Origin: JAMLIN01 sp041676645
GTDB lineage: Bacteria; Pseudomonadota; Gammaproteobacteria; Burkholderiales; Burkholderiaceae_E
Assembly: GCA_041676645.1 (NCBI GenBank)
Contig: JBAYRO010000009.1
Coordinates: 1-60,066 of the forward strand
DNA length: 60,066 nucleotides
Reading direction: 5' to 3'
The notes beneath the pieces were generated by a model. The model had not been told where the DNA came from. It saw nothing but the letters and a program-made list of their open reading frames with translations, and made no database searches. Within the stretch, counting starts at the first letter, position 1, and the number at the start of each line of letters is the position of its first letter. Below, in pieces: positions 8,166 through 18,440 of this stretch. The translations under genes were made by a program, and so were the position numbers.

Positions 8166-9058
8166 TCGAATGTCCCGATCCGTTTGAGGTCGCCGAAATT
8201 CATCCAGATGAAGAAGGCCTTGCCGACGATGTTCTCCTCGGGCACGAAGCCCCAGAAGCGGCTGTCGAGGCTGTTCTCGCGATTGTCGCCCATCACGAAG
8301 TAGTGCCCTTCCGGGACGGTGCATCGCACCCCGTCGCTATTGTAGGTGCATCTGTCCCGGAACCGCGTGAAGGACTGTGGCGTGATTGACGATGTTTTTT
8401 CCAGATTTGTCAATATCTTATGGGGTGTTTCTCCCAAGGTTTCTAGGTACTGGGAGCTGAAATTCAGGGATTCGGAATCGAAGAACTCGCCATCCCGGAC
8501 AAGGGGGATCTCCTCGCCGTTGATGCGCAGCCGGCGCCCGAAATACACGACCTCGTCGCCGGGCAGCCCGACCACCCGCTTGATGTAGTCGATGGAAGTA
8601 TCCAGCGGATACCGGAACACCATCACGTCGCCCCGCTCGGGCAGGCCGATCGGCATGATCTTGGTATGGACGATGGGCAGGCGAACCCCGTAGGTGGACT
8701 TGTTCACCAGGATGAGGTCGCCCGTGAGCAGCGTCGGCATCATCGAGCCGGAGGGAATCTTGAAGGGCTCGGCGATGAAGGAACGGACCACGAAGACGAT
8801 GAGGATCACCGGGAACAGGCCGGCGGTGTACTCCAGCCACCAGGGCTGGCGCATCGCGTTCTCGTGGATGCGCCGGCGCTCGGCCCGCATGCCTTCCTCG
8901 CCCTCCTGCGCCCGGATCCGGGCCGCGCCCTGCGCATCGAAGGTCTCGAGCGCCGCGCTGGCGGCGCGCAGCCGGGCCGGACGAAAGCGCGCGCGATCCG
9001 CGATCCAGGCGACGAAGGAGACGATCAGCAGGATGAACAGGATCAGGGCGAAGTTCAT
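8162..9058 (-). CDS. lepB: Signal peptidase I
   Basis: A 298-aa inner-membrane Ser/Lys protease that removes Sec and Tat signal peptides. The N-terminal anchor helix is at about residues 3-20 and a second helix at about 80-96. Catalytic Ser105 sits in PSGSMMPTLL and Lys160 in YIKRVVGLPGD. The conserved box MGDNRENSLDSR lies near the C-terminus. The ATG shares one base with the lepA stop (TGATG), indicating coupled translation. The open frame continues upstream inside lepA without LepB similarity, so that extension is rejected. Confidence 0.97.
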   Translation of the reverse strand: MNFALILFILLIVSFVAWIADRARFRPARLRAASAALETFDAQGAARIRAQEGEEGMRAERRRIHENAMRQPWWLEYTAGLFPVILIVFVVRSFIAEPFKIPSGSMMPTLLTGDLILVNKSTYGVRLPIVHTKIMPIGLPERGDVMVFRYPLDTSIDYIKRVVGLPGDEVVYFGRRLRINGEEIPLVRDGEFFDSESLNFSSQYLETLGETPHKILTNLEKTSSITPQSFTRFRDRCTYNSDGVRCTVPEGHYFVMGDNRENSLDSRFWGFVPEENIVGKAFFIWMNFGDLKRIGTFE

Positions 9059-10851
9059 CAACGGTCCTCGACTTGGAGCACGGCCAGGAAGGCTTCCTGC
9101 GGGATCTCGACCGAACCCACCTGCTTCATGCGCTTCTTGCCGGCCTTCTGCTTCTCGAGCAGCTTCTTCTTGCGCGTGATGTCGCCGCCGTAGCACTTGG
9201 CCAGCACGTTCTTGCGCAGCGCCTTCACGTTCTCGCGAGCGATGATGTTGCCGCCGATGGCGGCCTGGATCGCGACGTCGTACATCTGGCGGGGAATCAG
9301 CTCGCGCATCTTGGAGGCGACCTCGCGCCCGCGTGACTGCGACACCGAGCGGTGGGCGATCAGCGAGAGCGCGTCGACGCGTTCGCCGTTGACGAGGATG
9401 TCGAGCTTGACGACGTCCGAGGCGCGATACTCCCTGAACTCGTAGTCCATCGACGCATAGCCGCGCGAGACCGATTTCAGGCGATCGAAGAAGTCGAGGA
9501 CGATCTCGTTCATGGGCAGCTCGTAGGTGAGCTGCACCTGGCGGCCATGGTATGCGAGGTTGGTCTGCACCCCGCGCTTGTTGTTGCACAGGGTCATGAC
9601 CGGCCCGACGTATTCCTGGGGCAGGAACACCGTCACCGAGACGATCGGCTCGCGGATCTCCTCGTAGCTGCCCGGTTCCGGCATCTTCGAGGGGTTCTCG
9701 ATCTTCAGGATCTCGCCGTCCTTCATGAGGACCTCGTAGACCACGGTCGGCGCGGTCGTGATGAGGTCCATGTCGAACTCTCGCTCGAGCCTCTCCTGGA
9801 CGATGTCCATGTGCAGCATGCCGAGGAAGCCGCAGCGAAACCCGAAGCCCAGGGCCTGCGAGACCTCGGGTTCGTAGTGCAGCGAGGCGTCGTTCAGCTG
9901 CAGCTTCTCGAGCGCGTCGCGCATCGCGTCGAACTGGCTCGCCTCGACGGGGTAGAGGCCGGCGAAGACCGAGGGCTTGACCTCGCGGAAGCCGGGCAGC
10001 GGCTGCGCCGCCTTGCGATTGACCACGGTGATGGTGTCGCCCACCTTGGCCGCCGCCAGCTCCTTGATGCCGGCGATGACGAAGCCGACGTCACCGGCGG
10101 AAAGCTCCTCGACGACCGTCGACTTGGGAGTGAACTGGCCGACCTGGTCGACCGGATAGGTGTTGCCGGTGGCCATCAGGAGGATCTTGTCCCTGGCGCG
10201 CAGGCGGCCGTTGACGATCCGCACCAGCATGACGACGCCGACGTAGTTGTCGAACCAGGAGTCGATGATCAGCGCCTGCAGCGGTTCGTCGGGCGAGCCC
10301 ACCGGCGGCGGCATGCGCGTGACCACCGCCTCGAGGATCTCGTCGATGCCCTCGCCCGTCTTGGCGCTGGCGCGGATCGCATCGGTCGCGTCGATGCCGA
10401 TGACGTCCTCGATCTCGGCGGCCGCACCGTCCGGATCGGCCTGGGGCAGGTCCATCTTGTTGAGCACCGGCACCACCTGGACGCCGAGGTCGATGGCGGT
10501 ATAGCAGTTGGCCACGGTCTGGGCCTCGACCCCCTGCGAGGCGTCGACGACCAGCAGGGCCCCTTCGCAGGCCGACAGCGAGCGGCTGACCTCGTAGGCG
10601 AAGTCGACGTGACCGGGGGTGTCGATGAGATTGAGCCGGTAGGTCCGGCCGTCGCGGGCCTGGTAGCTCAGCGAGGCGGTCTGCGCCTTGATGGTGATGC
10701 CGCGTTCGCGCTCGAGCGACATGGAGTCGAGCACCTGGGACTCCATTTCCCGATCGGACAGTCCCCCGCAGCGCTGGATGAGACGATCGGCCAGGGTGGA
10801 TTTACCGTGGTCGATATGGGCAATGATCGAGAAATTACGGGTCAGTTCCAT
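9058..10851 (-). CDS. lepA: Elongation factor 4 (LepA)
   Basis: A 597-aa translational GTPase that acts on the ribosome and has been linked to back-translocation and 30S biogenesis. G motifs: AHIDHGKSTLADRL, DTPGH and NKMD. The EF-G-like domains and the LepA-specific C-terminal region (CYGGDITRKKKLLEKQK) are complete, and length is normal. It is first in lepA-lepB-DUF4845-rnc-era-recO-pdxJ-acpS. A hairpin followed by a T-run lies 14 bases upstream of its start, so it should have its own promoter or be controlled by readthrough. Confidence 0.97.
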   Translation of the reverse strand: MELTRNFSIIAHIDHGKSTLADRLIQRCGGLSDREMESQVLDSMSLERERGITIKAQTASLSYQARDGRTYRLNLIDTPGHVDFAYEVSRSLSACEGALLVVDASQGVEAQTVANCYTAIDLGVQVVPVLNKMDLPQADPDGAAAEIEDVIGIDATDAIRASAKTGEGIDEILEAVVTRMPPPVGSPDEPLQALIIDSWFDNYVGVVMLVRIVNGRLRARDKILLMATGNTYPVDQVGQFTPKSTVVEELSAGDVGFVIAGIKELAAAKVGDTITVVNRKAAQPLPGFREVKPSVFAGLYPVEASQFDAMRDALEKLQLNDASLHYEPEVSQALGFGFRCGFLGMLHMDIVQERLEREFDMDLITTAPTVVYEVLMKDGEILKIENPSKMPEPGSYEEIREPIVSVTVFLPQEYVGPVMTLCNNKRGVQTNLAYHGRQVQLTYELPMNEIVLDFFDRLKSVSRGYASMDYEFREYRASDVVKLDILVNGERVDALSLIAHRSVSQSRGREVASKMRELIPRQMYDVAIQAAIGGNIIARENVKALRKNVLAKCYGGDITRKKKLLEKQKAGKKRMKQVGSVEIPQEAFLAVLQVEDR

Positions 10852-10864
10852 GGTGCCTGAGAAA

Positions 10865-10890
10865 GCAAAAACGCGTCGGTGCCGACGCGT
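10865..10890 (-). terminator. Intrinsic terminator between mucD/degQ and lepA
   Basis: On the minus strand ACGCGTCGG and CCGACGCGT (10871-10890) form a near-perfect hairpin with a very short loop, directly followed by TTTTTGC. This is a textbook rho-independent terminator after the protease gene. It may also tune readthrough into lepA. Confidence 0.75.
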
Positions 10891-10915
10891 CCTTGCATTC
10901 TATCGGAAGCGGACA

Positions 10916-12352
10916 TCAGGGCGCGGTCGGCCGTATCGGAACGAACTGGGCACTGTCGCCACGCCGGATCAGCAGGACATGATTCCGGTTGCGGTCGATC
11001 TCGCTGACCAGCTGGCTGAACTGCTCGGCGCTGGTCACTTCCTGGTTGTTCAGACCCAGAATGATATCGCCCGGCCGGATGCCCACCGATTCGGCCGGCC
11101 CGGTGACGCTCTCGACCAGCACACCGCGCTCGATGCGCAGCTGGGAGCGCTGCTCGGCGCTCAGGTCGGTCACGCCCAGGCCCAGCGGGTTGCTGGTCGG
11201 CGTGGGCGTCGGCGTCTGCTGGCCCGGCGCCCTCGCCTGGCGATCGGACTGCATCTCGCCGACGGTGACGCTGAGGTCGCGATACTGCCCGCGGCGCCAG
11301 ACCCGGATATCGACCGTCGCTCCCGGGGCGGTGCCGCCGACGATGCGCGGCAGATCGCTGGAGCGCTCGATCTTGCGACCGTTGAAACCGACGATGATGT
11401 CGCCCACCTCGACCCCGGCCTGGTCGGCCGGCCCGCCCGGCTCGACGCTGCGCACCAGGGAGCCTTCCGCATTGGGCAGCCCGAGGGGCTCGGCAACCTC
11501 CTTGGTCACCTCGGCGATACCCACGCCGATGCGGCCGCGAACCACCCGGCCGCTTGCCTTGAGCTGCTCGGCGATCTGCATCGCTTCATCGATCGGGATC
11601 GCGAAGGAAATACCCATGAACCCGCCGGTACGGCTGTAGATCTGCGAATTGATACCGACCACCCTGCCCTGCATGTCGATCAGGGGCCCGCCCGAGTTGC
11701 CGGGATTGACCGCGACGTCGGTCTGGATGAAGGGCAGGTATTCACCGGTATCGCGACCCTTCGCCGACACGATGCCGGCGGTGACCGTGCTGTCCAGGCC
11801 GAAGGGCGAGCCGATCGCCAGCACCCAGTCGCCCACCCGCAACATTTCGGGATCGCCGATATCGACCTCCGGCAGGTCGGTTTCGGTATCGATGCGGATC
11901 AGGGCGACGTCGGTGCGCCGATCCGAGCCGATGAGCTCGGCCTTGAACTCGCGCTTGTCGGTCAGGGTGACGTAGATCTCGTCGGCGCCGTCGACCACAT
12001 GGTGATTGGTCAGCACCAGGCCGTCGGAGGACACGATGAAGCCCGAGCCGAGCCCACGCGGCACCTCGGCGCCCGGCTGCCCGGGTGGCGTGGGCGACTG
12101 CCGGGGCGGAAAGAAGCGCCGGAAGAATTCGTAGAAGGGATCGTCCTCGGACATCCCCGGCGGCAGGGGGACGGCGGGTGAGGCCGAACGCTCGCGGATC
12201 CGCTCGGCCGTGCGGATATTGACCACGCTCGGGCCGATGCGCTCGACCAGGTCGGCGAACTGGGGCAGCCCACGGGTATCGGCCGCGCCGGGGGAAGCGA
12301 ATCCGAAGGCCAGGCCAAGGCCCAGCACCAGGCTCGGGAGGAAATTCTTCAT
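10916..12352 (-). CDS. mucD: Periplasmic Do-like serine protease (DegQ/MucD type)
   Basis: A 478-aa envelope protease and chaperone. It has a signal peptide (MKNFLPSLVLGLGLAFGFASPGA, cut near residue 24), then a trypsin-like domain with catalytic His118 (TNHHVV), Asp148 (RTDVALIRID) and Ser220 (NPGNSGGP). Two PDZ domains follow (about 255-350 and 395-470), joined by a Thr/Pro-rich linker. In relatives this gene is mucD, last gene of the rpoE-rseA-rseB-mucD stress operon. Here the three upstream genes are absent. The gene name follows position; DegQ would be equally fair. Confidence 0.92.
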   Translation of the reverse strand: MKNFLPSLVLGLGLAFGFASPGAADTRGLPQFADLVERIGPSVVNIRTAERIRERSASPAVPLPPGMSEDDPFYEFFRRFFPPRQSPTPPGQPGAEVPRGLGSGFIVSSDGLVLTNHHVVDGADEIYVTLTDKREFKAELIGSDRRTDVALIRIDTETDLPEVDIGDPEMLRVGDWVLAIGSPFGLDSTVTAGIVSAKGRDTGEYLPFIQTDVAVNPGNSGGPLIDMQGRVVGINSQIYSRTGGFMGISFAIPIDEAMQIAEQLKASGRVVRGRIGVGIAEVTKEVAEPLGLPNAEGSLVRSVEPGGPADQAGVEVGDIIVGFNGRKIERSSDLPRIVGGTAPGATVDIRVWRRGQYRDLSVTVGEMQSDRQARAPGQQTPTPTPTSNPLGLGVTDLSAEQRSQLRIERGVLVESVTGPAESVGIRPGDIILGLNNQEVTSAEQFSQLVSEIDRNRNHVLLIRRGDSAQFVPIRPTAP

Positions 12353-12434
12353 GCGATCAGCCTCGAGGGAAGGTCCATGTGCCCGCCAGCCCGATGGGGG
12401 ACGCGGACATGGGGAATTTGCCGCCGCCGGCCGG

Positions 12435-12468
12435 GGAATTCAAGTGGCAGCGTGGAATTCAAGTGGCA
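12435..12468. repeat. Two 15-bp direct repeats, 4 bp apart (possible insertion scar)
   Basis: GGAATTCAAGTGGCA occurs at 12435-12449 and again at 12454-12468. The second copy contains the stop codon of the YgfX-like gene (12459-12461). Closely spaced multiple copies of a short motif are typical of the ends of some insertion sequences, for example the IS21 family, so this may be a leftover terminus. No transposase is present. The origin is inference. Confidence 0.6.
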
Positions 12469-12923
12469 ATGACCGATGGGCCCGCCCTGCCCGTCCACAC
12501 CAGCCAGCGACACATCGCCCGCCATTGTCGCTCGTCGCAGTCGCGGCGACCCAGCCGCAGGTGCAGCGCAAGGCCCCGCCGGTCTTCGGCAAGGAGCCAG
12601 ATCTCGGCAGCCCCGAGCTGCCAGCGGCGCGGCACCAGCGCCACTGCCCGGGCCGGATCGCCTCCCGGCGCGGCCAGCCAGGCGGCATTACCAGCCGGAT
12701 CGACCAGCAGGCGTCCCGATCCGGATGGTCGGCCCGATCGCCAGCCGGCCCAGGCCAGCAGCACCGCGAGGACGACGAGCAGGCCCAGCACCGAGGCCGG
12801 CAGGGGCGGATCGAGCAGGATGCAGAGCCCGGCCGCGGACAGGCCGAGGACCGCGCCGACGCCGGGCCAGCGGGCGCGCTGCCGACGCACCGGACCGATA
12901 TCGAACGCCAGCGTCGAAGGCAT
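12459..12923 (-). CDS. Small YgfX-like membrane protein (tentative)
   Basis: A 154-aa protein of uncertain identity. Residues about 20-60 form two hydrophobic segments (GVGAVLGLSAAGLCILL and LPASVLGLLVVLAVLLAWAGW) separated by a short turn. A soluble domain follows with WQLGAAEIWLL and LRLGRRDCDERQWRAMCRWL. Two N-terminal helices plus a small beta-rich tail, located next to fabF, fit the YgfX/CptA-like proteins found between fabF and rpoE in related bacteria. The last residues (AGPSVIAT) and the stop codon lie in or next to the direct repeat, so the 3' end may have been altered by an insertion. Confidence 0.55.
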   Translation of the reverse strand: MPSTLAFDIGPVRRQRARWPGVGAVLGLSAAGLCILLDPPLPASVLGLLVVLAVLLAWAGWRSGRPSGSGRLLVDPAGNAAWLAAPGGDPARAVALVPRRWQLGAAEIWLLAEDRRGLALHLRLGRRDCDERQWRAMCRWLVWTGRAGPSVIAT

Positions 12924-12977
12924 CAGCCTAGCCTCGCGAGCGGTACCCGGACCGGGTTCGATCCGCCCATGAACACT

Positions 12978-14210
12978 TCAGGCCCGCCGGAAGATCAGCG
13001 TGCCGTTGGTACCGCCAAAACCGAAGGAGTTCTTCATGGCGGCCCGGATCGGCATCTCGCGCGCGGTGTTGGCGCAATAGTCGAGATCGCACTCCGGATC
13101 CTGGTTGAAGATGTTGATCGTCGGTGGCGAGACCTGGTTGTGCACGGCCAGGACGGTAAAGACCGACTCGATCCCGCCGGCGCCGCCCAGCAGGTGGCCG
13201 GTCATCGACTTGGTCGAGTTGACGACGATGCCATGGGCCCGCTCGCCCAGGGCGAGCTTGATGGCATCGGTCTCGTTCTTGTCGCCCAGGGGCGTCGAGG
13301 TGCCGTGCGCATTGAGGTAGTCGACCTCGTCGGGAGCGATGCCCGCGTTGCGCAGCGCCGCGGCCATGCAGCGACGGGGTCCGTCGGTGCTCGGCGCGGT
13401 GATGTGGTGGGCATCGGCGCTCATGCCGAAGCCGGCGAGCTCGGCGTAGATCTTCGCGCCGCGCCGCTTCGCATGCTCGTATTCCTCGAGCACCATCACG
13501 CCGGCGCCTTCGCCGAGGACGAAACCGTCGCGATCGATGTCCCAGGGACGACTGGCGGTCTCGGGATCGTCGTTGCGCGTCGACAGCGCCCGGGCCGCGC
13601 AGAATCCGCCCAGACCGAGGGGCGAGACGGTGGACTCGGCGCCACCGGCGACCATCACGTCGGCATCGCCGTATTCGATCAGGCGACCGGCCTCCCCGAT
13701 GCAGTGCAGGCCGGTGGTGCAGGCGGTGACGATCGAGAGGTTCGGGCCCTTGAGCCCGTACATGATCGACAGCTGCCCCGAGATCATGTTGATGATCGAG
13801 CCCGGCACGAAGAACGGAGAGATCCGGCGCACCCCGCGGTTGAGGTATTCGCTGTGGGTTTCCTCGATCAGGGGCAGGCCCCCGATGCCGGAACCCACGA
13901 TCGCCCCGATTCGCTCGTCGTTGGATTCGTCGATCTCGATGCCACTGTCGGCCATCGCCTGCGCGGAAGCGGCGAGACCGAAGTGGATGAAGGTGTCGAA
14001 GCCGCGGGCGGTCTTGGCCGGCAGGTAGGCGGTGACGTCGAAATCACGAACCTCCCCGGCGAACCGGGTCGGGAACGTGGACGCATCGAACCGCGTGACC
14101 GGCCCGATGCCGGACCGCCCCGCGAGGATGCCGGACCAGGCCTGCGGGATATCGTTCCCGACCGGGCTGACGATACCCAGGCCGGTGACGACGACTCGTC
14201 GGCGTGTCAT
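12978..14210 (-). CDS. fabF: 3-oxoacyl-[ACP] synthase II
   Basis: A 410-aa condensing enzyme that elongates acyl-ACP with malonyl-ACP and is needed for cis-vaccenate-type chain elongation. The Cys-His-His triad is visible: C164 in VTACTTGLHC, His in LNAHGTSTPLGD and His in STKSMTGHLLGGAGG. The C-terminal FGFGGTNGTL is also conserved. It follows acpP by 22 bases in the conserved acpP-fabF pair. Confidence 0.97.
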   Translation of the reverse strand: MTRRRVVVTGLGIVSPVGNDIPQAWSGILAGRSGIGPVTRFDASTFPTRFAGEVRDFDVTAYLPAKTARGFDTFIHFGLAASAQAMADSGIEIDESNDERIGAIVGSGIGGLPLIEETHSEYLNRGVRRISPFFVPGSIINMISGQLSIMYGLKGPNLSIVTACTTGLHCIGEAGRLIEYGDADVMVAGGAESTVSPLGLGGFCAARALSTRNDDPETASRPWDIDRDGFVLGEGAGVMVLEEYEHAKRRGAKIYAELAGFGMSADAHHITAPSTDGPRRCMAAALRNAGIAPDEVDYLNAHGTSTPLGDKNETDAIKLALGERAHGIVVNSTKSMTGHLLGGAGGIESVFTVLAVHNQVSPPTINIFNQDPECDLDYCANTAREMPIRAAMKNSFGFGGTNGTLIFRRA

Positions 14211-14232
14211 GTCGGAAGCCCGCCCGGAAGGC

Positions 14233-14472
14233 TCAGGCCTTCGAGTGCGACTTGACGTAGTCGATGGCCTGCTGGACGGTCGTGATCTTCTCGGCCTCTT
14301 CGTCCGGGATCTCGGTCTCGAATTCGTCCTCGAGCGCCATCACCAGTTCGACGGTGTCGAGCGAGTCCGCCCCCAGGTCATCGACGAAGACGGACTCGTT
14401 CTTGACTTCCGCCTCGTTCACGCCGAGTTGCTCAGCGACGATTTTCTTGACTCGTTGCTCGATGTTTTCCAT
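14233..14472 (-). CDS. acpP: Acyl carrier protein
   Basis: A 79-aa acidic protein carrying the growing acyl chain. The phosphopantetheine attachment serine is S37 in GADSLDTVELVM. A good AAGGAA ribosome site stands just before the ATG. The 150 bases between fabG and acpP hold a TACAAT box (minus strand, 14529-14534) that could be a -10 element for separate acpP transcription; no convincing -35 is seen. High, separate expression of acpP would be expected. Confidence 0.98.
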   Translation of the reverse strand: MENIEQRVKKIVAEQLGVNEAEVKNESVFVDDLGADSLDTVELVMALEDEFETEIPDEEAEKITTVQQAIDYVKSHSKA

Positions 14473-14622
14473 TTTCCTTGGCTCCAGATTTAGGCGCCCC
14501 TGCCCTCGGGATTCGCGGACGCGGGCGGATTGTAACAGTATCGACAGACCCGGATGCTGCCCGAAATCGGCGGGCCGGGACGGGTTTTCGGGAATTCTCG
14601 AACGGACTTCGGAATCCCCTGA

Positions 14623-15366
14623 TCAGTTCATCAGCATGCCGCCATTGACATCCAGCGTGGTACCCGTGATATAGGCGCCGCCCGGACCCGCCAGGAAAGC
14701 CACCGCGCGGGCGATGTCCTCGGGCTGGCCGAGCCGGCCCAGCGGGATGCGCGACATCAGGGCCTGGGTCTGCTCGTCGCCCAGTGCCCGCGTCATGTCG
14801 GTATCGATGAAGCCGGGCGCAACGCAGTTGACCGTGATGTTCCGGCTGCCGAGCTCCTGCGCGAGCGCGCGGCTCATGCCGGCGACACCGGCCTTGGCCG
14901 CGGCGTAGTTGGCCTGGCCCGGATTGCCACCCTCGCCGACCACGGATGTGATGTTGACGATGCGCCCCGCGCGCGCCTTCATCATGGGGCGCATGACGAG
15001 CCGGCACAGCCGGAAGACGGCCGTGAGATTGGTGTCGATCACCGCGTCCCATTCCTCGTCCTTCATGCGCATCGCCAGGTTGTCGCGGGTGATGCCGGCA
15101 TTGTTGACGAGGATCGTGATGGGGGCGAAGCGCTTGCCGATGGCGTCGACGAGCTCGGCGCAGGCCTGGGCATTGCCGACTTCTAGCACCTCGCCGCCAC
15201 CGCTGACGCCGGCCTGCGCGAAGGCCGCCGAGATGGCATCGGCGCCGGCCGCGCTGGTCGCGGTGCCCACCACCGTGGCGCCCTGCTGGCCGAGTTCCAG
15301 CGCGATCGCCCGGCCGATGCCGCGTGAGGCGCCGGTCACCAGCGCCACCTGTCCGTCGAGACTCAT
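14623..15366 (-). CDS. fabG: 3-oxoacyl-[ACP] reductase
   Basis: A 247-aa short-chain dehydrogenase that reduces 3-oxoacyl-ACP with NADPH. The cofactor motif TGASRGIG is at 11-18 and NNAG at 88-91. The catalytic residues are S141, Y154 and K158 (YAAAK). The ATG overlaps the fabD stop (ATGA), so the two are translationally coupled. Length and ending (GGMLMN) are typical. Confidence 0.97.
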   Translation of the reverse strand: MSLDGQVALVTGASRGIGRAIALELGQQGATVVGTATSAAGADAISAAFAQAGVSGGGEVLEVGNAQACAELVDAIGKRFAPITILVNNAGITRDNLAMRMKDEEWDAVIDTNLTAVFRLCRLVMRPMMKARAGRIVNITSVVGEGGNPGQANYAAAKAGVAGMSRALAQELGSRNITVNCVAPGFIDTDMTRALGDEQTQALMSRIPLGRLGQPEDIARAVAFLAGPGGAYITGTTLDVNGGMLMN

Positions 15367-16301
15367 GATGCCTCCGCGAGGGTGGCCTCGAGGGAGGCCT
15401 GATCGAAAACCGCGCTCACCGGAATCGACTTGTCGATCCGGCCGACGAGCCCGGCCAGGACCTTGCCCGGGCCGAACTCGATGATGCGGGTGGCGCCCAT
15501 CGACTTGAGCTTGTGGACCACTTCGACCCAGCGCACCGGGCTGTAGGCCTGGCGCACCAGGGCATCGCGGATGCGGTCGGGCTCGGATTCGACGGCGACG
15601 TCGACATTGTTCACCAGGGCGACGGCCGGCGGCCGGATCGTGACTTCGGCCAGGGCGCGCCCGAGGCGCTCGCCGGCCGGACGCAGCAGCGTGCTGTGGA
15701 ACGGCGCCGAGACCGGCAGGGGCATGGCCCGCCGGGCGCCGAGTTCCCGGGCGATCTCGCAGGCGCGCTCGACGGCGGCCTTGTGGCCGGCGATGACCAC
15801 CTGCGCCGGTGCGTTGAAGTTGACCGGCTCGACGACTTCACCCGGAACCGCTTCGAGGGCGCGCGCGCATGCCTGGGCGACGGCATCGTCGTCCAGGCCG
15901 AGCAGGGCCGCCATCGCGCCGGTGCCCACCGGCACGGCTTCCTGCATGGCCGTGGCCCGCAGGCGCACCAGCGGCACCGCATCGGCGGGCGCGAGCGAGC
16001 CCGCCGCCACCAGGGCGGTGTACTCGCCGAGGCTGTGGCCGGCGACGATGTCGGCCGGCGCCCCGCCGGCGGCGCGCCATGCGAGATAGCAGCCGTAGCC
16101 GGCCAGCAGCATCGCCGGCTGGGTGTTGACGGTCAGCGAGAGGTCTTCGGCCGGACCCTGCGCGATCAGGGCGGAGAGCGGTTCGCCGAGCGCCGCATCG
16201 GCCGCCGCCAGCAGGCTGGCGACGTCGGGCTGCGCCGCGAAGGCATCGAGCATGCCGACCTTCTGGGAGCCCTGTCCCGGGAATACACAGGCGATGGTCA
16301 T
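15363..16301 (-). CDS. fabD: Malonyl CoA-[ACP] transacylase
   Basis: A 312-aa enzyme that loads malonyl groups from CoA onto ACP. It opens with FPGQGSQ, carries the nucleophile Ser90 in GHSLGEY, and has the partner His in SAPFHSTLL, the usual FabD set. It lies 7 bases downstream of fabH and overlaps fabG by four bases. Confidence 0.97.
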   Translation of the reverse strand: MTIACVFPGQGSQKVGMLDAFAAQPDVASLLAAADAALGEPLSALIAQGPAEDLSLTVNTQPAMLLAGYGCYLAWRAAGGAPADIVAGHSLGEYTALVAAGSLAPADAVPLVRLRATAMQEAVPVGTGAMAALLGLDDDAVAQACARALEAVPGEVVEPVNFNAPAQVVIAGHKAAVERACEIARELGARRAMPLPVSAPFHSTLLRPAGERLGRALAEVTIRPPAVALVNNVDVAVESEPDRIRDALVRQAYSPVRWVEVVHKLKSMGATRIIEFGPGKVLAGLVGRIDKSIPVSAVFDQASLEATLAEAS

Positions 16302-16308
16302 GGTTTCC

Positions 16309-17282
<974 letters not shown>

Positions 17283-17286
<4 letters not shown>

Positions 17287-18356
17287 GAAAGGCTCGATCC
17301 TTGGGCGGCGGCCACGACGACCGGCTCGTCGATGCCAGCCTGCGGCATCGCGGCGGCGCGCGCCAGGTTGTCGGCGATACCCTGCAGCAGGCCGTTGCGT
17401 ACCGAATCGAAGGCACGCCGCAGGGCGGCCTCGTAGGCGAAGGCATCGGCCGATCCGTGGCTCTTGACGACCACGCCGCGCAGGCCCACCAGCGCGGCGC
17501 CATTGAAGCGCCGATGATCGAGCCGGCGCTTGAAGCGGCGCAGCACCGGAAACGACAGGACCGCCATGAGGCGGGTGAACAGGTGACGCTCGTACTCCTC
17601 GCGGATGAATCCGCCGAGCATCTGCGCCAGTCCCTCGGATGCCTTGAGGGCGACGTTGCCGACGAAGCCGTCGCAGACGATGACGTCGGCCTTGCCGGAA
17701 TAGACGTCATCGCCCTCGACGTTGCCGACGAAGTTCAGATTGGCGGCGCGCAGCAGCTCGGCGGCGCGCTTGACGGCTTCATTGCCCTTGATGAGTTCCT
17801 CGCCGACATTGAGCAGGCCCACCGTCGGGCGCTCCTTGCGATCGAGGGCGGTCACCAGCGCTGCGCCCATCATGGCGAACTGCAGCATGTGCTCGGGCTC
17901 GCAATCGACATTGGCGCCGACGTCGAGCATCGTCGTCATGCCGCCGAGCCGGTTGGGCATCTGGGTCGCGATGGCCGGGCGGTCCATGCCGTCGAGCATC
18001 TTGAGGACGAAGCGCGAGATCGCCATCAGGGCGCCGGTGTTGCCGGCGCTCACGCAGGCATCGGCGGTGCCGTCCTTGACGGCCGCGATCGCCAGGCGCA
18101 TCGACGATTGGCGCTTGCTGCGCAGGGCCGCCGTCGGCGATTCGTCCATCGCGATGATCTCCTCGGCATGCAACACCTCGAGCCGGGAAAAATCGACCCC
18201 ACGATGCGGGGCGAGCGCGGCGCGGATCTCGGCTTCGCGCCCGACCAGCAGCAGCCGGACATCCGGCTCCCGGGCAAGAAAGGACACCGCAGCGGGAACC
18301 GTCACGGCCAGGCCGTGATCGCCTCCCATGCAGTCGATCGCGATTCGAACGCTCAT
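17283..18356 (-). CDS. plsX: Phosphate acyltransferase PlsX
   Basis: A 357-aa peripheral enzyme making acyl-phosphate from acyl-ACP, the donor for PlsY in phospholipid synthesis. It opens with IAIDCMGGDHG and contains SAGNTGALMA, MLDVGANVDC and VCDGFVGNVALK, all conserved in PlsX. I chose ATG 18356 because upstream codons carry no similarity. It lies in the rpmF-plsX-fabH order, 84 bases after rpmF. Confidence 0.97.
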
Positions 18357-18440
18357 TTCGTCAGGGCCGCGCCCTCGGGACGGATCCCTCGCACCGCGCA
18401 CGATGCGCGGCCAGCGGCCGGGCCGGCGGTGTCGCCGGGA

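Noticed and set aside
9352..10860. Open frame of 502 codons opposite lepA
   Set aside because: Shadow of LepA with no domain pattern.
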